Shown here piece after piece: positions 1 through 12,157 of a stretch of DNA of 64,000 bases. Position 1 is the first letter of the stretch; each line of letters begins with the position of its first letter. The notes beneath the pieces were generated by a model. The model saw only the letters and a program-made list of their open reading frames with translations. It searched no databases and was not told the DNA's origin. The DNA lies in the NCBI GenBank assembly GCA_025201345.1, contig JAIXMG010000006.1, positions 558,001 through 622,000 on the forward strand, given 5' to 3'. Position numbers and translations under genes: made by a program. The DNA comes from Thamnidium elegans (Eukaryota; Mucoromycota; Mucoromycetes; Mucorales; Mucoraceae).

Positions 1-67
1 TGTATAATGTATGTCATTCTTTTTTTTTTCTTAGTTGTTGCTGACATAATTTTTTTTTTAAAAAAAG

Positions 68-1918
68 GAAGATGAAGTTTTATTTACACGTACTATGCAT
101 GGTGTTATGAAAAATATCGCTCATATTTGTAGCTTAAAAAAAAATACAATGTGGGGACCGGATGGCTGGAAGAAAATCGTTGTGTGCATTGTAGCGGATG
201 GTAGACAAGTGGTTAATAAGCGAGTATTAAATGTCTTGGCTTCTATGGGAGTATACCAAGCGGGAATTGCGAAAAATATTGTAGATGAAAAACCAGTAAA
301 AGCTCATATCTACGAAGTAAATATAAGCGCAAACATTTTATATCTTTTTTTTTTTTTTTTTTTTTTTTAACATATCCCTTGATTTTATTGTTATAGTATA
401 CCACTCAAATTTCAATTGATTCAGATATGAATATCAAAGGATCAGACAAGGTAAATACGCCTTCCATTCGCAGCACAAAAAAAAATTAACTTTATTTGTA
501 GGGTATTGTACCGGTTCAAATTATGTTTTGTTTAAAAGAAAAAAACGCAAAAAAGATTAATTCGCACCGATGGTTCTTTAATGCGTTTGGACCCATTATT
601 AAACCCAACATTTGTATTTTACTTGACGTCGGCACCAGACCAGGAAACAGCAGCATCTACCAGCTCTGGAAAGCGTTTCACCGCAACCCGCTTGTAGGAG
701 GAGCCTGCGGCGAGATCCGTGCCATGCTGGGCACAGCGTGTTGTCAGCTCTTAAACCCGCTTGTCGCAGCGCAAAACTTCGAGTACAAAATGTCTAACAT
801 CCTTGATAAACCGCTGGAAAGTGTGTTTGGGTATATCAGTGTTTTACCTGGCGCATTTTCAGCGTACCGATATGCGGCTTTGAAAAACGATGTCAACGGG
901 CACGGGCCTCTTGAGAAGTACTTTTTCGGTGAAGACTTGCACGGGAATAAAAACGAGGTAGTTGCGACAAATAAAACGGGCTTGTTTGAAGCCAATATGT
1001 ATTTGGCCGAAGATCGTATTTTGTGCTTTGAGTTGGTTGCGAAGAAAGATGAAAGATGGTTGCTGCAGTATGTGGCCAGCGCGTTTGGCGAGACAGATGT
1101 GCCGAACCAGTTGCCGGAATTTATATCGCAGCGGAGACGGTGGTTGAATGGGTCGTTTTTTGCAGGCGTGTATGGATTAATTCATTTTAGAAAGATTTGG
1201 AATAGTGGGCATGGATTCAGCCGGACTTTGTTACTGATGATTGAAGGCATTTATAATGTGATTTCTTTAATATTTAGCTGGTTCTCGGTGGTAAGAAAGT
1301 AATTTTTTTTTTAAAAAATGTTTAAGCTGACTTTTTTTTTGTTGTTGTAGGGGAATTTCTTTATTGCATTCTACTTTATCACGAAAAGTTTATCATCGCC
1401 AAACGTGGACCCGTTTGGAAATGAATGGGGTAGTAGGATATTTGAAATAATTAAATACGCCTACGCATTTTTATTATTTGTTATATTTATATGTTCAATG
1501 GGAAACAGACCACAAGGGTAAGATTCATATATACGCGCATAAAAAAAAATACAATTTATCCTAATTCTGTTGTAGATCTAAATTCTTGTTTATGACTTGC
1601 CTCGTTGGTTTCGCACTTATCATGTGCTACATGTTGTTTTGCTCTGCATGGCTTATTTACAAAGGCATTCAACTTGCAGCGGAGAAATACGAATGGACGC
1701 TAGATACAGTCACTAATTTCCAAATCGCCATGAATGATTCAGGGTTACGAAATATGGTGATTTCGCTAGGCTCAACATACGGAATTTATTTCATCTCTAG
1801 TTGTTTACATCGTCAGCCGTTTCATATGTTTACTAGTTTCTTGCCTTATATATTATTACTTCCTGGTTATATTAATATTTTGAATATTTACGCTTTTTGT
1901 AATACACATGATGTTAGG

Positions 1919-1950
<32 letters not shown>

Positions 1951-2414
1951 TAAGAATGATGCATATATACTAACATCACACTTTTTATAGCTGGGGAACA
2001 AAAGGTGATAATTCTGTTGCTAAAGATTTAGGTATTGTAAAGGTATCTGAAAAAGAAAAGGGTGTCAAGACAGTAGAAATTGAATTGCCTGCAGATCAGT
2101 ATGATATCAATTGTCAGTATGACGAAGCTTTATTTGCACTAGATGAAAAGCAACATCGTGGTGATGACGAGGGTGGGTCGCTTACAAAAGATGATTACTA
2201 TCGCTCTTTTCGAACACACCTGGTGCTTGTTTGGATAGGTTGTAATGCGCTACTGGTTGCATTTATCACGGCTTCTGACTATGACTCTATATTTAATGAA
2301 TCCATCGGTACCACTTATATGTCTGTTATGTTGTGGGTTAACTGTGGGCTAGGTATATTCCGGTTCCTGGGGTCCTTTATGTTCTTACTTTTAAGCATTT
2401 TTACATCTGGTTAA
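68..2414 (+). CDS. Chitin synthase, 3' part (5' end lies outside the window)
   Basis: Membrane-bound family-2 glycosyltransferase that polymerises GlcNAc from UDP-GlcNAc into cell-wall chitin. I join exons 68-316, 397-450, 502-1290, 1351-1517, 1576-1917 and 1991-2414, which keeps one open frame of 674 codons to a TAA. Visible family hallmarks are the opening [17 protein letters not shown] block, [35 protein letters not shown], the catalytic AEDRIL, and [11 protein letters not shown] (QRRRW at 1129-1143). Hydrophobic membrane segments follow in exons 4-6. The compact core without myosin or long N-terminal parts fits the class I-III type. The first visible exon begins after an intron whose acceptor is preceded by a T run and an A run. 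The third-to-last residues of the upstream exon, the start codon and the promoter are missing. Family assignment is firm; the class is inferred. Confidence 0.95.
1918..1990 (+). repeat. TA dinucleotide microsatellite inside chitin synthase intron 5
   Basis: Right after the donor at 1918 the intron runs as an alternating TA tract to about 1944, then a short unique stretch and the acceptor ending at 1990. The tract sits immediately next to the 5' splice site, so its length should vary between strains without touching the coding frame. Confidence 0.8.
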
Positions 2415-4071
2415 AATTTTTACTTTTACTTTGACATTTTCATATTCTCTTCTTCTTTTGCATACATAACTAATAACTACAATCTTATTAATTTTTTTTT
2501 TAAAAAAATATATATGTATATATACATATACGCGTGAAGCGTTGTAAAACCAATAACAGTAATTTTAGTCTTTTTCCCGTGATGTTGGTTTATACTTTGT
2601 TTTTCTTCAATTAGAGTGTTGATTGAATACGAATAAATAAATAAAAACTTTATTGGATACGGATACGATACGCTTTTTAATACCAGTCTGCTGATTAAAT
2701 CAGTTCCTGGCCTGTGATTATAAGGGAGGACGCGATCAGTTTCACCTAAGCGGTTTTATGTAAGAGAGTATTTATTTTTATAACATATTAACTTACCTTT
2801 GTCAATGTTGAAATAGTCGGGCATTATTTTTGAAAAGTTAAAACGAAGAAAAAGCGTATCGTATCCATATCGTATCTGTATTATATCCGTATCGTATCGT
2901 ATCCAACCAATACGCTAATTGAAGAAAAACAAACACTATTTGGAGTTCGGGCATACGCTAATTGAATTTTATTAGTGCGCTGATTGACGTTTCAAAAACT
3001 GCCAATTGAGGCCGTAAGCACTGTACAGGAAAAAGTGCGGCAAATGGAAGCATAAATGTTGAAGTGATTTCCCTGAAGTTTTCCTCGTGTGGCAGATGAG
3101 AAAAAAGACGTGTGAACAATCACGGTCGCCAAAAAGGGACAATTTACCTGTTCAGGTAAATACGTTTCTGTGGAAACAAACAACAACAACAACAAATTCT
3201 GTCAACTATAAACACTCTCTCTTCATGTCAGCTTTGCCTTTTTTGGCTCAAAAAGAGTGTAAAAAGAGTGTAAAAAGATGTATAGATTTATTTTTCTTTT
3301 AAAAAAATAATATTCGTATCACTTTCGTACTACTTTGATAGAAAGTCGTAAAGTACCTAGATTTTCCGATTATTCTTTTAAAATTAAAAAGCGAACTGTA
3401 ACAAAAGATTACATAACCTCGTAACCAGGAAACCAAACGTAATTGTTAATGACGATGATGATATACCATTTGAGAAATAATAAGCTAGGGAAACGCAAAA
3501 TATCACTTGATCGTTTTAGTGTAGCGCGTAAAAAAACTTTCCGATTATTTCGTCAGTAAAATAACTCATGGTAACTTGATTTGGCTGCGTAAAAAATCAT
3601 ACTTTTTTTTTTCAGCGCTTCCCGTTTACCATATCTTTTTAATATGATAAACATGACTTGATCAGACTTAATACATAGTTAGTTTAAAGGGACTTAATAC
3701 ATAATTAGTTGTGTGATGGTTCTCACGCTGAATAGCTCAATGCGTTCCCATTATTCTATCAGTATTAACAGAAACAGGAGGATTACATAATAACGCAACC
3801 GAAAAAATAGGGAAATAATTGTTTGATCCAGAGACCCTAATTAGGTAATTGTAAACAGACCCACTGGAACTAATAAAAAAACATGTGACGAGAAGGGTTT
3901 TTTGCTCAAAAATTGGGTAAACTTGTGACGTTTTTCCGTTCTGCATCAGTGTCCGATTGGCTTACAAGTAAAAAACATAGCCGTAAAATGTGCTTTATCC
4001 TATTTTTTTACACCTGAGGTTTTTTTTTCCACTTTGTGGCAATAAAAAATGTTTTTAATATATATTTTTCG

Positions 4072-4102
<31 letters not shown>

Positions 4103-4230
4103 CTTTATATATAACTTATTTTTTGTAGTAAAAACAAATAGCAGTAAAAATTAGATCAAAATATAAATAAAAAGTATTTATATATATATTTGTTTATATA
4201 CGAAAAAAACCATTATATATACCAGCCCAA
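2415..4230. other. Intergenic, chitin synthase to PAQR gene
   Basis: About 1.8 kb without a supported gene. It holds the presumed 3' UTR of the chitin synthase, a T-run/A-run junction near 2491-2508, the inverted-repeat element at 2596-2934, and a long T run near 4074-4102 about 130 bases before the PAQR start. Short open frames at 2992-3195, 3087-3302 and 3737-3946 have no recognisable content. Confidence 0.6.
2596..2934. mobile_element. MITE-like element with imperfect terminal inverted repeats
   Basis: The left end (2596-2614) reads TTTGTTTTTCTTCAATTAG and the right end (about 2915-2934) is its reverse complement. Further inside, the left arm has direct copies of GGATACGGATACGATACGC (about 2656-2674) and the right arm has the matching GCGTATCGTATCC and CGTATCGTATCGTATCC runs (2857-2905). 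The arms pair imperfectly over roughly 80 bases and enclose a non-coding centre. No transposase frame is present, so I infer a non-autonomous DNA element or a decayed terminal-inverted-repeat transposon. I could not define a clear target-site duplication. Confidence 0.5.
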
Positions 4231-5661
4231 ATGAGATCAGCCTCTTCTCATCGTCAACAACAAAATATAACTCCACCACAGCCTCAAGTATCCACTTCTT
4301 CTTCTTCTTCTTCGATTTCATCACCAGCTTGTCAAATGCGCACACGAACACAATCTATCGATAATGGATCCAGTATAGGTGAAAAGTTTATAGAAATGGA
4401 AGAGGCAGATACAACTGGATTTCTCAGTTATATGGACGAACAAGTACATGATACTTGGGATAGCGCAAAAGCCGTTATGATTGGAGCTCAAAGACTATTA
4501 CATATTCATGAACTTCCTAAAGAATGGCAAGAAAACGAATATGTTTTAACTGGGTGAGTTTACTTATTCTTTTTTAACTTATCGATTTTCTTATTCCCCT
4601 TTTTCCTATGCGGATATTCAAAGTTCCCCCCGCAAAATAATATATCTTTTTTTTCCCCTTCTTCCAGATGATCTCTTTAGATTGCTAACTTTAATTTTTG
4701 TTTGCAGTTATCGTTTTTATCAAAGTAGCAATGCTTGTCTTCGATCCATTTTTATGCTCCATAATGAAACATTAAATATATGGAGTCATTTGCTAGGTTT
4801 TATATTTATGTCTGGTCTCAGTATATATGGATTTAATGTAAGACTTGCCCATAAATAAGTAAACACGGGCTAATTTCATATGTAGTTTCATTTTCCCGAC
4901 GCCTCATTTAATGATAGAACTGTATTTGTAACATTTTGTATAGCAGCATTAAAATGCTTATTTTGTTCATCGATTTATCATACGTTTATTTGTCACTCAC
5001 ATCGTCAAGTAAAATCATTTACGGCAACCTTAGATTATATGGGCATATCATTTTTAATTACTGCATCTGTTTTGGTTACAGAATATTACGGGTATTATTG
5101 TAGACCCATGACACGTACTGGCTACATGGTTTTTACAACAGCAGTGGGTAGCATAGGTGTGTTCGCTCCCTTTTTGGAAAAGTGGGACACAAAAGCTTTA
5201 CGACCACTTCGCATCGCTGTCTTTGTATCCATGGCCGTCTCAAGTGCCGTACCTGTCTTTCATCTTGCGTATCTTAACGGGTTGAAAGATACATGGACCT
5301 TTTTTGAATTAGCTGCTGTAAGCGTATTTATGTATGTACTTGGTGTAATTGTTTGTACGTATTTCTATCTATTTTTTTTTTTTTTTTTTTTTTTGTTTGC
5401 TTATACATATTTTTAGATGCCAATCGGTTCCCTGAAAAATTCTTTCCAGGTAAATTTGATTTTGCTGGTTTAACTAGTCATGCTATTTGGCACGTATTTG
5501 TATGCTTGGGTATTTTCGTAAGTCCCCCCCCCCTTTTTTTTTCTTTTGGTATTGTAAAGTACTAACGCAATTTATATGATTAGTTTCATTATTTAGCCTC
5601 TTTGAGTTTTTATGCTAATAGATACTCATATGGTTGTAACTTGAATGAAATAGCTCCTTAA
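4231..5661 (+). CDS. PAQR / adiponectin-receptor family membrane protein (Izh-like)
   Basis: Exons 4231-4553, 4708-4837, 4886-5354, 5417-5517 and 5584-5661 join in frame to 366 codons plus TAA. The first about 60 residues are a Ser/Gln-rich cytosolic tail. Then come the family signature ELPKEWQENEYVLTGYRF, the HNETLNIWSHL motif, SSIYHTF with His near residue 183, LDYMGIS near 199-205, and HAIWH near 329-333 before HYLASLSFYANRY. These conserved Ser/Asp/His positions form the zinc site of PAQR proteins (ceramidase-like hydrolase fold; yeast Izh members affect sterol and zinc metabolism). Seven hydrophobic segments are expected. It converges on the gene at 5971-7314. The family call is firm; substrate and ligand are unknown. 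Confidence 0.93.
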
Positions 5662-5970
5662 CGTTAATATATATTTATACATATATACCCCCTTTTTTAT
5701 ATATATCTCTATCTCCTTTATATTCACGTCTTCCCTTCTTTTCCTTGCCACGTCATATATACACTTCTCATCCTTTGAAGCAGGCTTTGTAGGATTATCA
5801 TCTTTATAGACTTTCGTAAATACACACATAAAAAAAAAGGAGATATATTTTTATTCTTATTATTATAGAACTGTGTGGGCATAAAAAATAAATAAGTGAT
5901 GTGTGTGTGTGTGAGAGAGAGAGAAAGTAAATGATAGTAAAGAAAAAAAAGTTATAAGAAAAGCTTTTTT
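5662..5970. other. Short intergenic between convergent genes
   Basis: About 310 bases between two convergent stop codons. It should hold both 3' UTRs. It contains a GT repeat running into a GA repeat (about 5899-5926) and an A run near 5830. The antisense 67-residue open frame at 5626-5829 overlaps the PAQR end and looks accidental. Confidence 0.6.
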
Positions 5971-7314
5971 TTAGCGCTGAAAGAGCGAACTACTAGATTG
6001 CATTAAAGAATCGGTACAGTCCAAAAACAACTGAAGATCTTTAAAATAATCCATTTTAACGACTGGATCTACGTACGACTTTTCTACTACTATGGTATAA
6101 AAGGCGTCGTTGATCTGGACTCCTAGCCCGTTCAGGTAGTCAACCGCTTCCGCTTCAGAACGGAGCGTAACATGCGACGGGAAGTAGACACGTAGCTCGG
6201 TATGACGTGCAACAACCCTGAATATCTTACCGCTGAATCTCAAATCGTCCAGTATTTTCAGTATATTGTGGATACGTACACGGTAGCTGCGAGCCATGGT
6301 TTCAAGCGAGTCAAAGAAACTGGGCTCTAAGCCTTGTGTAGTCCAGTCTGAGCCGAAGGGGCCTGGGTTCAGGTCGAACAGCAGGTAAATGCTGGTCGTC
6401 ATCTTCTTTTTCTCGCGGTCAGGCGGACGACGTCGAGAAAGTCGGCTGATAGTACCGTTATGACTTCTCTTGGCTTGTTTGATATGACCCTCATTTCGCA
6501 AACAAGACATATCGTCAAGACGAACAATGAAGTCGGATTTCTTCGTTACAGCTTTACGCTTGCGACACACGTTTGTTTTATAAACTGCATGTTTTTCAGT
6601 TTCTTGAGCTTCTTGCAATATATCTGCCATACCTTTGGTGGTGTTTTTAAATACACGTACAAACTGATATTTATCAGTGTACATGGATGCTTCATCTTCG
6701 TCAGAGGAAGATAAGTCTTTTTGAGAGGAGTAAAATGGTACGAATTTAGGCTTTTCGTCCTGTACGACGGGTTGCGTCATCTTTGTACCGGCAGGAGAAA
6801 AGATACGAGAGGAGATATGGGCAATAACGTTAGGCGGTTGTTGCTGAAAGACTGTGAATGGTGTTTTAGTCGTAGAGAATTGTCTTGCGGCAAACCCGTG
6901 GTTTCTGCCTAGACCCACTGTCGCAGAACGAGGAAGCCCGTATGAGAAAAACGTAGAGCCTCCTCCTGAGGAAGACACTATAGTGCGGAATTGCTGTTTG
7001 CTGGTGGTTGCCCGCATTACACTGCGGCCATGTAATGTAGGTTGTGAAAACACTTTGGCAACAGGGAAATGACGTTGAATCATGTTCAACAGGTTCTCAT
7101 TGTGAATGTTGGTAGGTTGTTGTTGGACTCTTTTAATAATGGTGCGCTGAACATCGGAAAAAGAAACGATGGTTTGCTGCGTAGCGGAATAGTTTGAAAG
7201 TTGCGTAACTACAGTAGAAGGTTGCGCAGTCGCCACCAGCTCCGATACTTTGGTCTGGAAGTAATGCCGGAGCTGATGAAAAGACACAAATATCTTTGAT
7301 GGTCTTAAAATCAT
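5971..7314 (-). CDS. Hypothetical protein, 447 residues, single exon
   Basis: One uninterrupted frame from ATG at 7314 to the stop at 5971. I do not recognise a family. The first about 170 residues are rich in Ser/Thr/Gln with scattered Arg and almost no acidic residues, which could be a mitochondrial presequence or a disordered tail. Residues about 205-215 are an acidic patch (SSSDEDEAS). A basic segment around 255-305 (CRKRKAVTKK ... SRRRPPDREKKK) could act in nuclear targeting. The last about 140 residues, from MTTSIYLLFDLNPGPFG onward, look like a compact alpha/beta domain. Base composition is more GC-rich and codon use more balanced than in the neighbouring genes. Length, clean frame and composition support a real gene; function is unknown. 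Confidence 0.75.
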   Translation of the reverse strand: MILRPSKIFVSFHQLRHYFQTKVSELVATAQPSTVVTQLSNYSATQQTIVSFSDVQRTIIKRVQQQPTNIHNENLLNMIQRHFPVAKVFSQPTLHGRSVMRATTSKQQFRTIVSSSGGGSTFFSYGLPRSATVGLGRNHGFAARQFSTTKTPFTVFQQQPPNVIAHISSRIFSPAGTKMTQPVVQDEKPKFVPFYSSQKDLSSSDEDEASMYTDKYQFVRVFKNTTKGMADILQEAQETEKHAVYKTNVCRKRKAVTKKSDFIVRLDDMSCLRNEGHIKQAKRSHNGTISRLSRRRPPDREKKKMTTSIYLLFDLNPGPFGSDWTTQGLEPSFFDSLETMARSYRVRIHNILKILDDLRFSGKIFRVVARHTELRVYFPSHVTLRSEAEAVDYLNGLGVQINDAFYTIVVEKSYVDPVVKMDYFKDLQLFLDCTDSLMQSSSSLFQR

Positions 7315-8486
7315 ACAAAGTGGTATTTATTGTATTTTTCGTGTATTATGTGAAGAGAAAAAAGAAAAAAAAATAGTTTTTCCCATTATAAAAGAAAAAC
7401 GACTCACGTGATCAATCTATTTTCCCCAATCATTTCTTACTGCATAACTGTTTATCAATTGCATTCTTAATCATATCCTTTCACATCATTCAATAACCTT
7501 CAGCTTAGCTTTTATTTAATGCGTCACACATTCAGCTTTAATTTCAATTTCATGTTTTCTATAACTCTTCGTACCTCGTGTTACATAGGCAATTGGGGTT
7601 TTCGTAAAACATCATATACCTCTACATAACACAAGTTACCAACAATTATTATACAGCATCTGTTTATTACTCTCATAGTGTTATCGGTTCTTATTGGCTA
7701 CTGGTATAAATGCTTGACACCAGAAGCCAATAACTGCAATTTTTTAAGTTTGATACCTTTGATATGATACCTTCTACTTACTGTTACATTAAGCCAGGTT
7801 AAACTACATAGCTGATATCAGTCTCATTTCGCAAAGACTCTGACTTTTTTTTTTTTTACCTCTCAAACGTTCATCCTAACATTATAACTTTGACAATAAC
7901 TGGCGAGTTTTGTAAATAGAGTACAACTCTATCCTGAGTAGTCCACAGTAAAAATTTTTTATGTATGAACCAAAACGTTCCAATACTTTCGTAAGTATAT
8001 AATTATTCCTTCCATTGTTAACTCGTAATAAATGAGTAATAATAGGAGGGATGTATTAACGTTGTATCTTGAGTTTCTGCATGTGGCACTTTTTTATATG
8101 TCTGTATATGTTTGTTTGTTTGGATAGTTTACGTCGCCTTTTAAAGTGAAACGTTTTGACATTTGCAATTGTGGTAACTACTAGTTTATTTCAATTCTCA
8201 ACGCTTGAATGAGGAAAGAGAGAGAGAGAGAGAGAGAGCGTCGCTTCAATAGTATCTATAGTAATGATAGTCTTTCTATTTGAATATTAGTTCACATCTC
8301 CGGTTCTTTCAAGCAAGTTTAATTTCGTGTTACTATAAACAAACTTTGTCTGTCGAATCCATCGTCCCCTCCCCCTTTTTTTTACATTGAGCTAGCTTAT
8401 AAATACTCTGGTTTGTGAGCCCCGAAAAAAAAAGTTTATTTTCGCTCCTTTTCTTCGTTTTGCCCCTATAAAAAACAGTCGTATAG
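7315..8486. other. Divergent intergenic region upstream of Hsp70-like copy A
   Basis: About 1.2 kb between two divergent genes, so it should contain both promoters. From about 8104 to the ATG at 8487 it is closely similar to 36399-36746 upstream of copy C. A GA microsatellite lies at about 8216-8238. No supported open frame. Confidence 0.6.
8398..8403 (+). promoter_or_regulatory. Probable TATA box of Hsp70-like copy A
   Basis: TATAAA lies 89 bases before the ATG at 8487, inside the block TATAAATACTCTGGTTTGTG, which is conserved exactly upstream of copy C. Copy B has no equivalent block at this place. Conservation between paralogues and position make this a good core promoter candidate. Confidence 0.55.
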
Positions 8487-11400
8487 ATGGAAGAGGTATA
8501 TGATCTTCATCGACATACACGTTGTGCAATTTTTCGTAAGTTTTTTTTTTATTAATATCGAGAATAGTCATGTTTTCGCTTTTATTAAAAAATTTTTTTT
8601 CGTTATATAGATATGGGAAGAACGCGGTTTAATATAACTATTATCTCTAATTCTACAAGACTCTTGAATGAATACCATAATCTAGAAAGGTATGTATAAC
8701 TATATATTACTTATAAATATAATGCTACTCTTTAACAAGTGTATAATATAGTATAAATGCTTGTATTACGTATGATAAGCAAAAAATGAATGTATTAAGT
8801 TGGGGAGACGAAGATTTCGACGAAAATGATGTTCATATCGATAAATTTAAAGAGCGATTGTACCAAGTCTTTAAAAAGGGTAAAGATAATTGGGACCAAG
8901 ACGATCTATTCTTGTTAAAAGCAGTATCGGATTTTATGCGTCTATTAATGAAAGAACTTATCGAAGAGGTAGATAATAAAATTAAAGATGTAGAGGAACT
9001 TCACCACATATTTATTATTCCTTCGGAGTGGGAAGAAGAAATGCGAGAAGTTTTGCTTCGGCCTTTGTTTGTTCAAGCTGGTTTGATATCAAAGGATAAT
9101 CACAAAGACAGACTCTTGTTCTGTTCCGAACTGGAATGTATCTGCTACAATATAAAGGATCCAAAGGATGATAGATTTTATTTGAAAAGAGGAAAAAATA
9201 CTATTATTTGTAGACTTAGCCCCATGGAAAAGAATGAAATATTGATCAAATTGGATTTAGTCTCAACAGTAAATTCTCTGTTTGATTTCACTGATGCCAT
9301 GATATATCCAAAAGTTGTACGCTCTAACTCTCTATCCCTTACTATCGGTAATATTACAGACGGTATAAGAGCTTTTATAGAGACTGAAGTACCTTTTGAT
9401 ATTCAAGAGGAAATCATAGAAATGATTATGGATATCACTGACAGCGAAGATTTTTCTAATATAGTAATGAAACATGGAATTATTTTTTTAAAAAAATAAC
9501 AGATTAACGGTTTATAATAATAGTTCGGAAAAGATAAACCCGCCATTTTGACAATGCCTTTGATCGATGATACAAGTGAATGGGAATTGGATAAACGCCA
9601 AGAAGTCTTTATGGGATCTATTTGTCTTTATGATATATGTGCAAAAATTGGCGAAACTTTGTTTAATAATGTAAAGGAATTGCTTTCAAACGATCAAGTA
9701 AAGAAGTATTACATTTTGACACTTTATGATAAATACTCTTCTTACGAGTATCTAAACAGAAAGTTATTAATTTGGTCAGGTTTTTTGTTGGAATATAATC
9801 GAGTTTCTTACAACCCAAAAAATGTCATAGATAGAAATGATCACTTTGAAGAGTTTGAATATGAAGATATTTCATCAGGAGCTTGTTCGTATGTCGCTGA
9901 TGCTATTCGGAATTCCAATATTAACTGTAAACCACGTATATTTCCCAAACAAAATCCAACTTCTTCTTTGTCCTTATTTCTAGAGTCGAAACCTGAGGCT
10001 ATCATGAATATAGGTAAATCAACCGGTCACAACATTGAGCTAGCATTTTTTTTTTGTAAGTATATTTGTATTGAAAATTTTAAACATAGATATTACGGTC
10101 AAGTCTACATTATTATCGTTTTCACTTTTAGATGAAAATGGATTTGTCAAAGAGATTTGGGACCACGATTATTTTTTAGCAGATAAAACGTAGGATATGA
10201 ATACAATATTATACAGATTCCTATACTAAAACAATATTAGTTTAAAATCTCTGGGTTCTTTCTTTAGTTTTTCGGAGATAACAACGTTACATGTGAAGTA
10301 TTCGTAAGCCTAGCAACATTTATAATGATTTATTTACAGATATATATAAGCATATATTAACATATTACTCAGTTTTATTGCGTTTGCCGAAGATCACTTA
10401 ATGGGCGATATTCCCTCTTTTTCTGATTTTAAAAATGTTGAATTTAATAACGATATTGCAATAGAAATTGAAAGTATATTGTGCAAAAATAGCCACGCTG
10501 AGGATTTATTGGTATCAACACAACAGCAGATATATATCAAGACCTTTACGCTTCTCTATATGACTTATATAAAATACATCATAGCGGGTAAACTATCGAC
10601 TATTGTAGATCCTAATATGAATATACAAATTGGATACGCCGTTAGTATAGAAAAGGTGGTATTAAGCCGTTTATTTGGTACCGAGGAAGGTTTGAAAGAC
10701 GTAATATATGCAAGCGGCCTGATACAAAGGGATGATAGCTCTAAAAAATTAAGAATTATCAGTCAAGGAAAAAAACTATTACCTTTAATTCAACAGTCTT
10801 TGGAACTAAAATTCCCGCTCAAGTCTTTTTTTATTGTGGTTCGATTTTATGAAGATTACGTACAACTGACACTAAACCAAGTAGTGACAGAATTTAGTCT
10901 GGATGATGATCAGGAAGTAATCATCATTACTGACAAAATAATTCATATTCCAAATATATATGACTCTTTATGCTTAAACATGTGGAACAATATTCTGGAA
11001 GACAACAGTCTAATTCAATTATGTGACACACATATAGAATATAACGACAATGATCTATTAGAGATATTCACGTTAGAAAACCATGCAGAGTTTACGAACA
11101 ATTTTAAACAGTATATCTCTGAAAATGTAAGAGTCAGATATTAGTCATTCTATGTGTTTACAATTCTAATCTCTATATCGTATAGAATCTCAACCAGTCA
11201 ACTAATGATGAACTTATCGTACAGTTAAGTATCTCTTGTAACTGCAAAGTCTGTTTAACGGCCAACGATATATAGAAGTTTCTTTCCAGCCTGTTTTACA
11301 AGATATTACATCTCTGTTATCCGCTTCATTGATAAATAAGGAATTCTTTGGAAAGTATTGGAATATTCAATATGTTTTCCAATTGATGTACTTCAATTAT

Positions 11401-12157
11401 AATACGCAGCTCCAAGATTCTGTTATAAAGATCCTGAAAGAGATAACCGAAGATACTATGGCTGAACAAGGGGTTGTCACACCTCACTATGTTATACCCA
11501 AAATATTAGATCAACGTCTGCAGTCTGTTCGTCAGCAACGGCCATTATTGTATAAGGAGTTTCAAGTAGGTGTTTTAAATCACGTCTACAGTGATCACTA
11601 CGGGTTTAGCTTGAGTGACAACAACGGCCACGCATGTCTTGAATATAAAAGTAAAGGGCCAAATACAAAAATCGTCTCTGTCAGCGAAAAAACAGTATTT
11701 CTACTTTATAAAAAGGGAGATAAAATAGGCGATCGCCAAGCGAACAGAATATTTTATATAAATTTGAAAAATGGCCCGAATAAACGAGTATATTATTTAA
11801 ATATGGAAAATGGACCTAGGAACCAAGATCTTAACATACGTAAGTAAATAATTTAAAAAGAATACTTTGTAGCTTATTTTTTACATGTATCTAGGCTGCT
11901 TTAAGCTCAAAACGCTTGATAATTTAAAACCTGATGGTACAATTGGTTTAGAAAGTATGTCCGAAGGGGGAGAAATACCTACAGTCTTTCTCCCTGTAGA
12001 GTCTTTTAAATCAGGTCACGGTATACCTATTGTGATATCTATAGTTTATGAGGCAGACATGTCTTCCCTCTCCTTCACAGCTAAATTAGTTGGCGAAGAG
12101 GCGATCGCCGAAAATATAAAAGAACATCCAGAACCAATGACTTTGGATCGATTTTAA
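8487..12157 (+). CDS. Divergent Hsp70/HSPA12-like protein with two degenerate NBD modules, copy A (frameshifted in exon 8)
   Basis: Nine exons: 8487-8535, 8611-8689, 8752-9463, 9524-10013, 10090-10189, 10241-10303, 10373-11126, 11186-11839 and 11895-12157. Exon limits were fixed by comparing the three paralogues. Module 1 has the HSPA12-type framework TYDKQKMNVLSWG, then FIIPSEWEEEMREVLLRPLF with AGLISKDNHKDRLLFCSELE, matching the family pattern 'VP..W...AK..MR.AA..AGLI...D..RL...SE.EAA'. Module 2 repeats it as YAVSIEKVVLSRLFG ... YASGLIQRDDSSKKLRIISQG. The C-terminal part (YKKGDKIGD, later PIVISIVYEADMSSL) resembles the beta-rich end of HSPA12-like proteins. ATP-contact motifs are absent: the first phosphate loop reads HMGRTRFNI. 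Compared with copy C, one base is missing near 11270, giving TAG at 11273-11275 and a 778-residue product instead of about 1054. Downstream frames remain open, so this is either a young pseudogene or a base-calling error. Confidence 0.72.

Noticed and set aside
10241..10303. Alternative acceptor TTCTTTAG (ending 10267) for exon 6 of copy A
   Set aside because: It is in frame in A and C, but copy B has no equivalent usable site; the upstream acceptor ending at 10240 gives a 63-base exon in all three genes.
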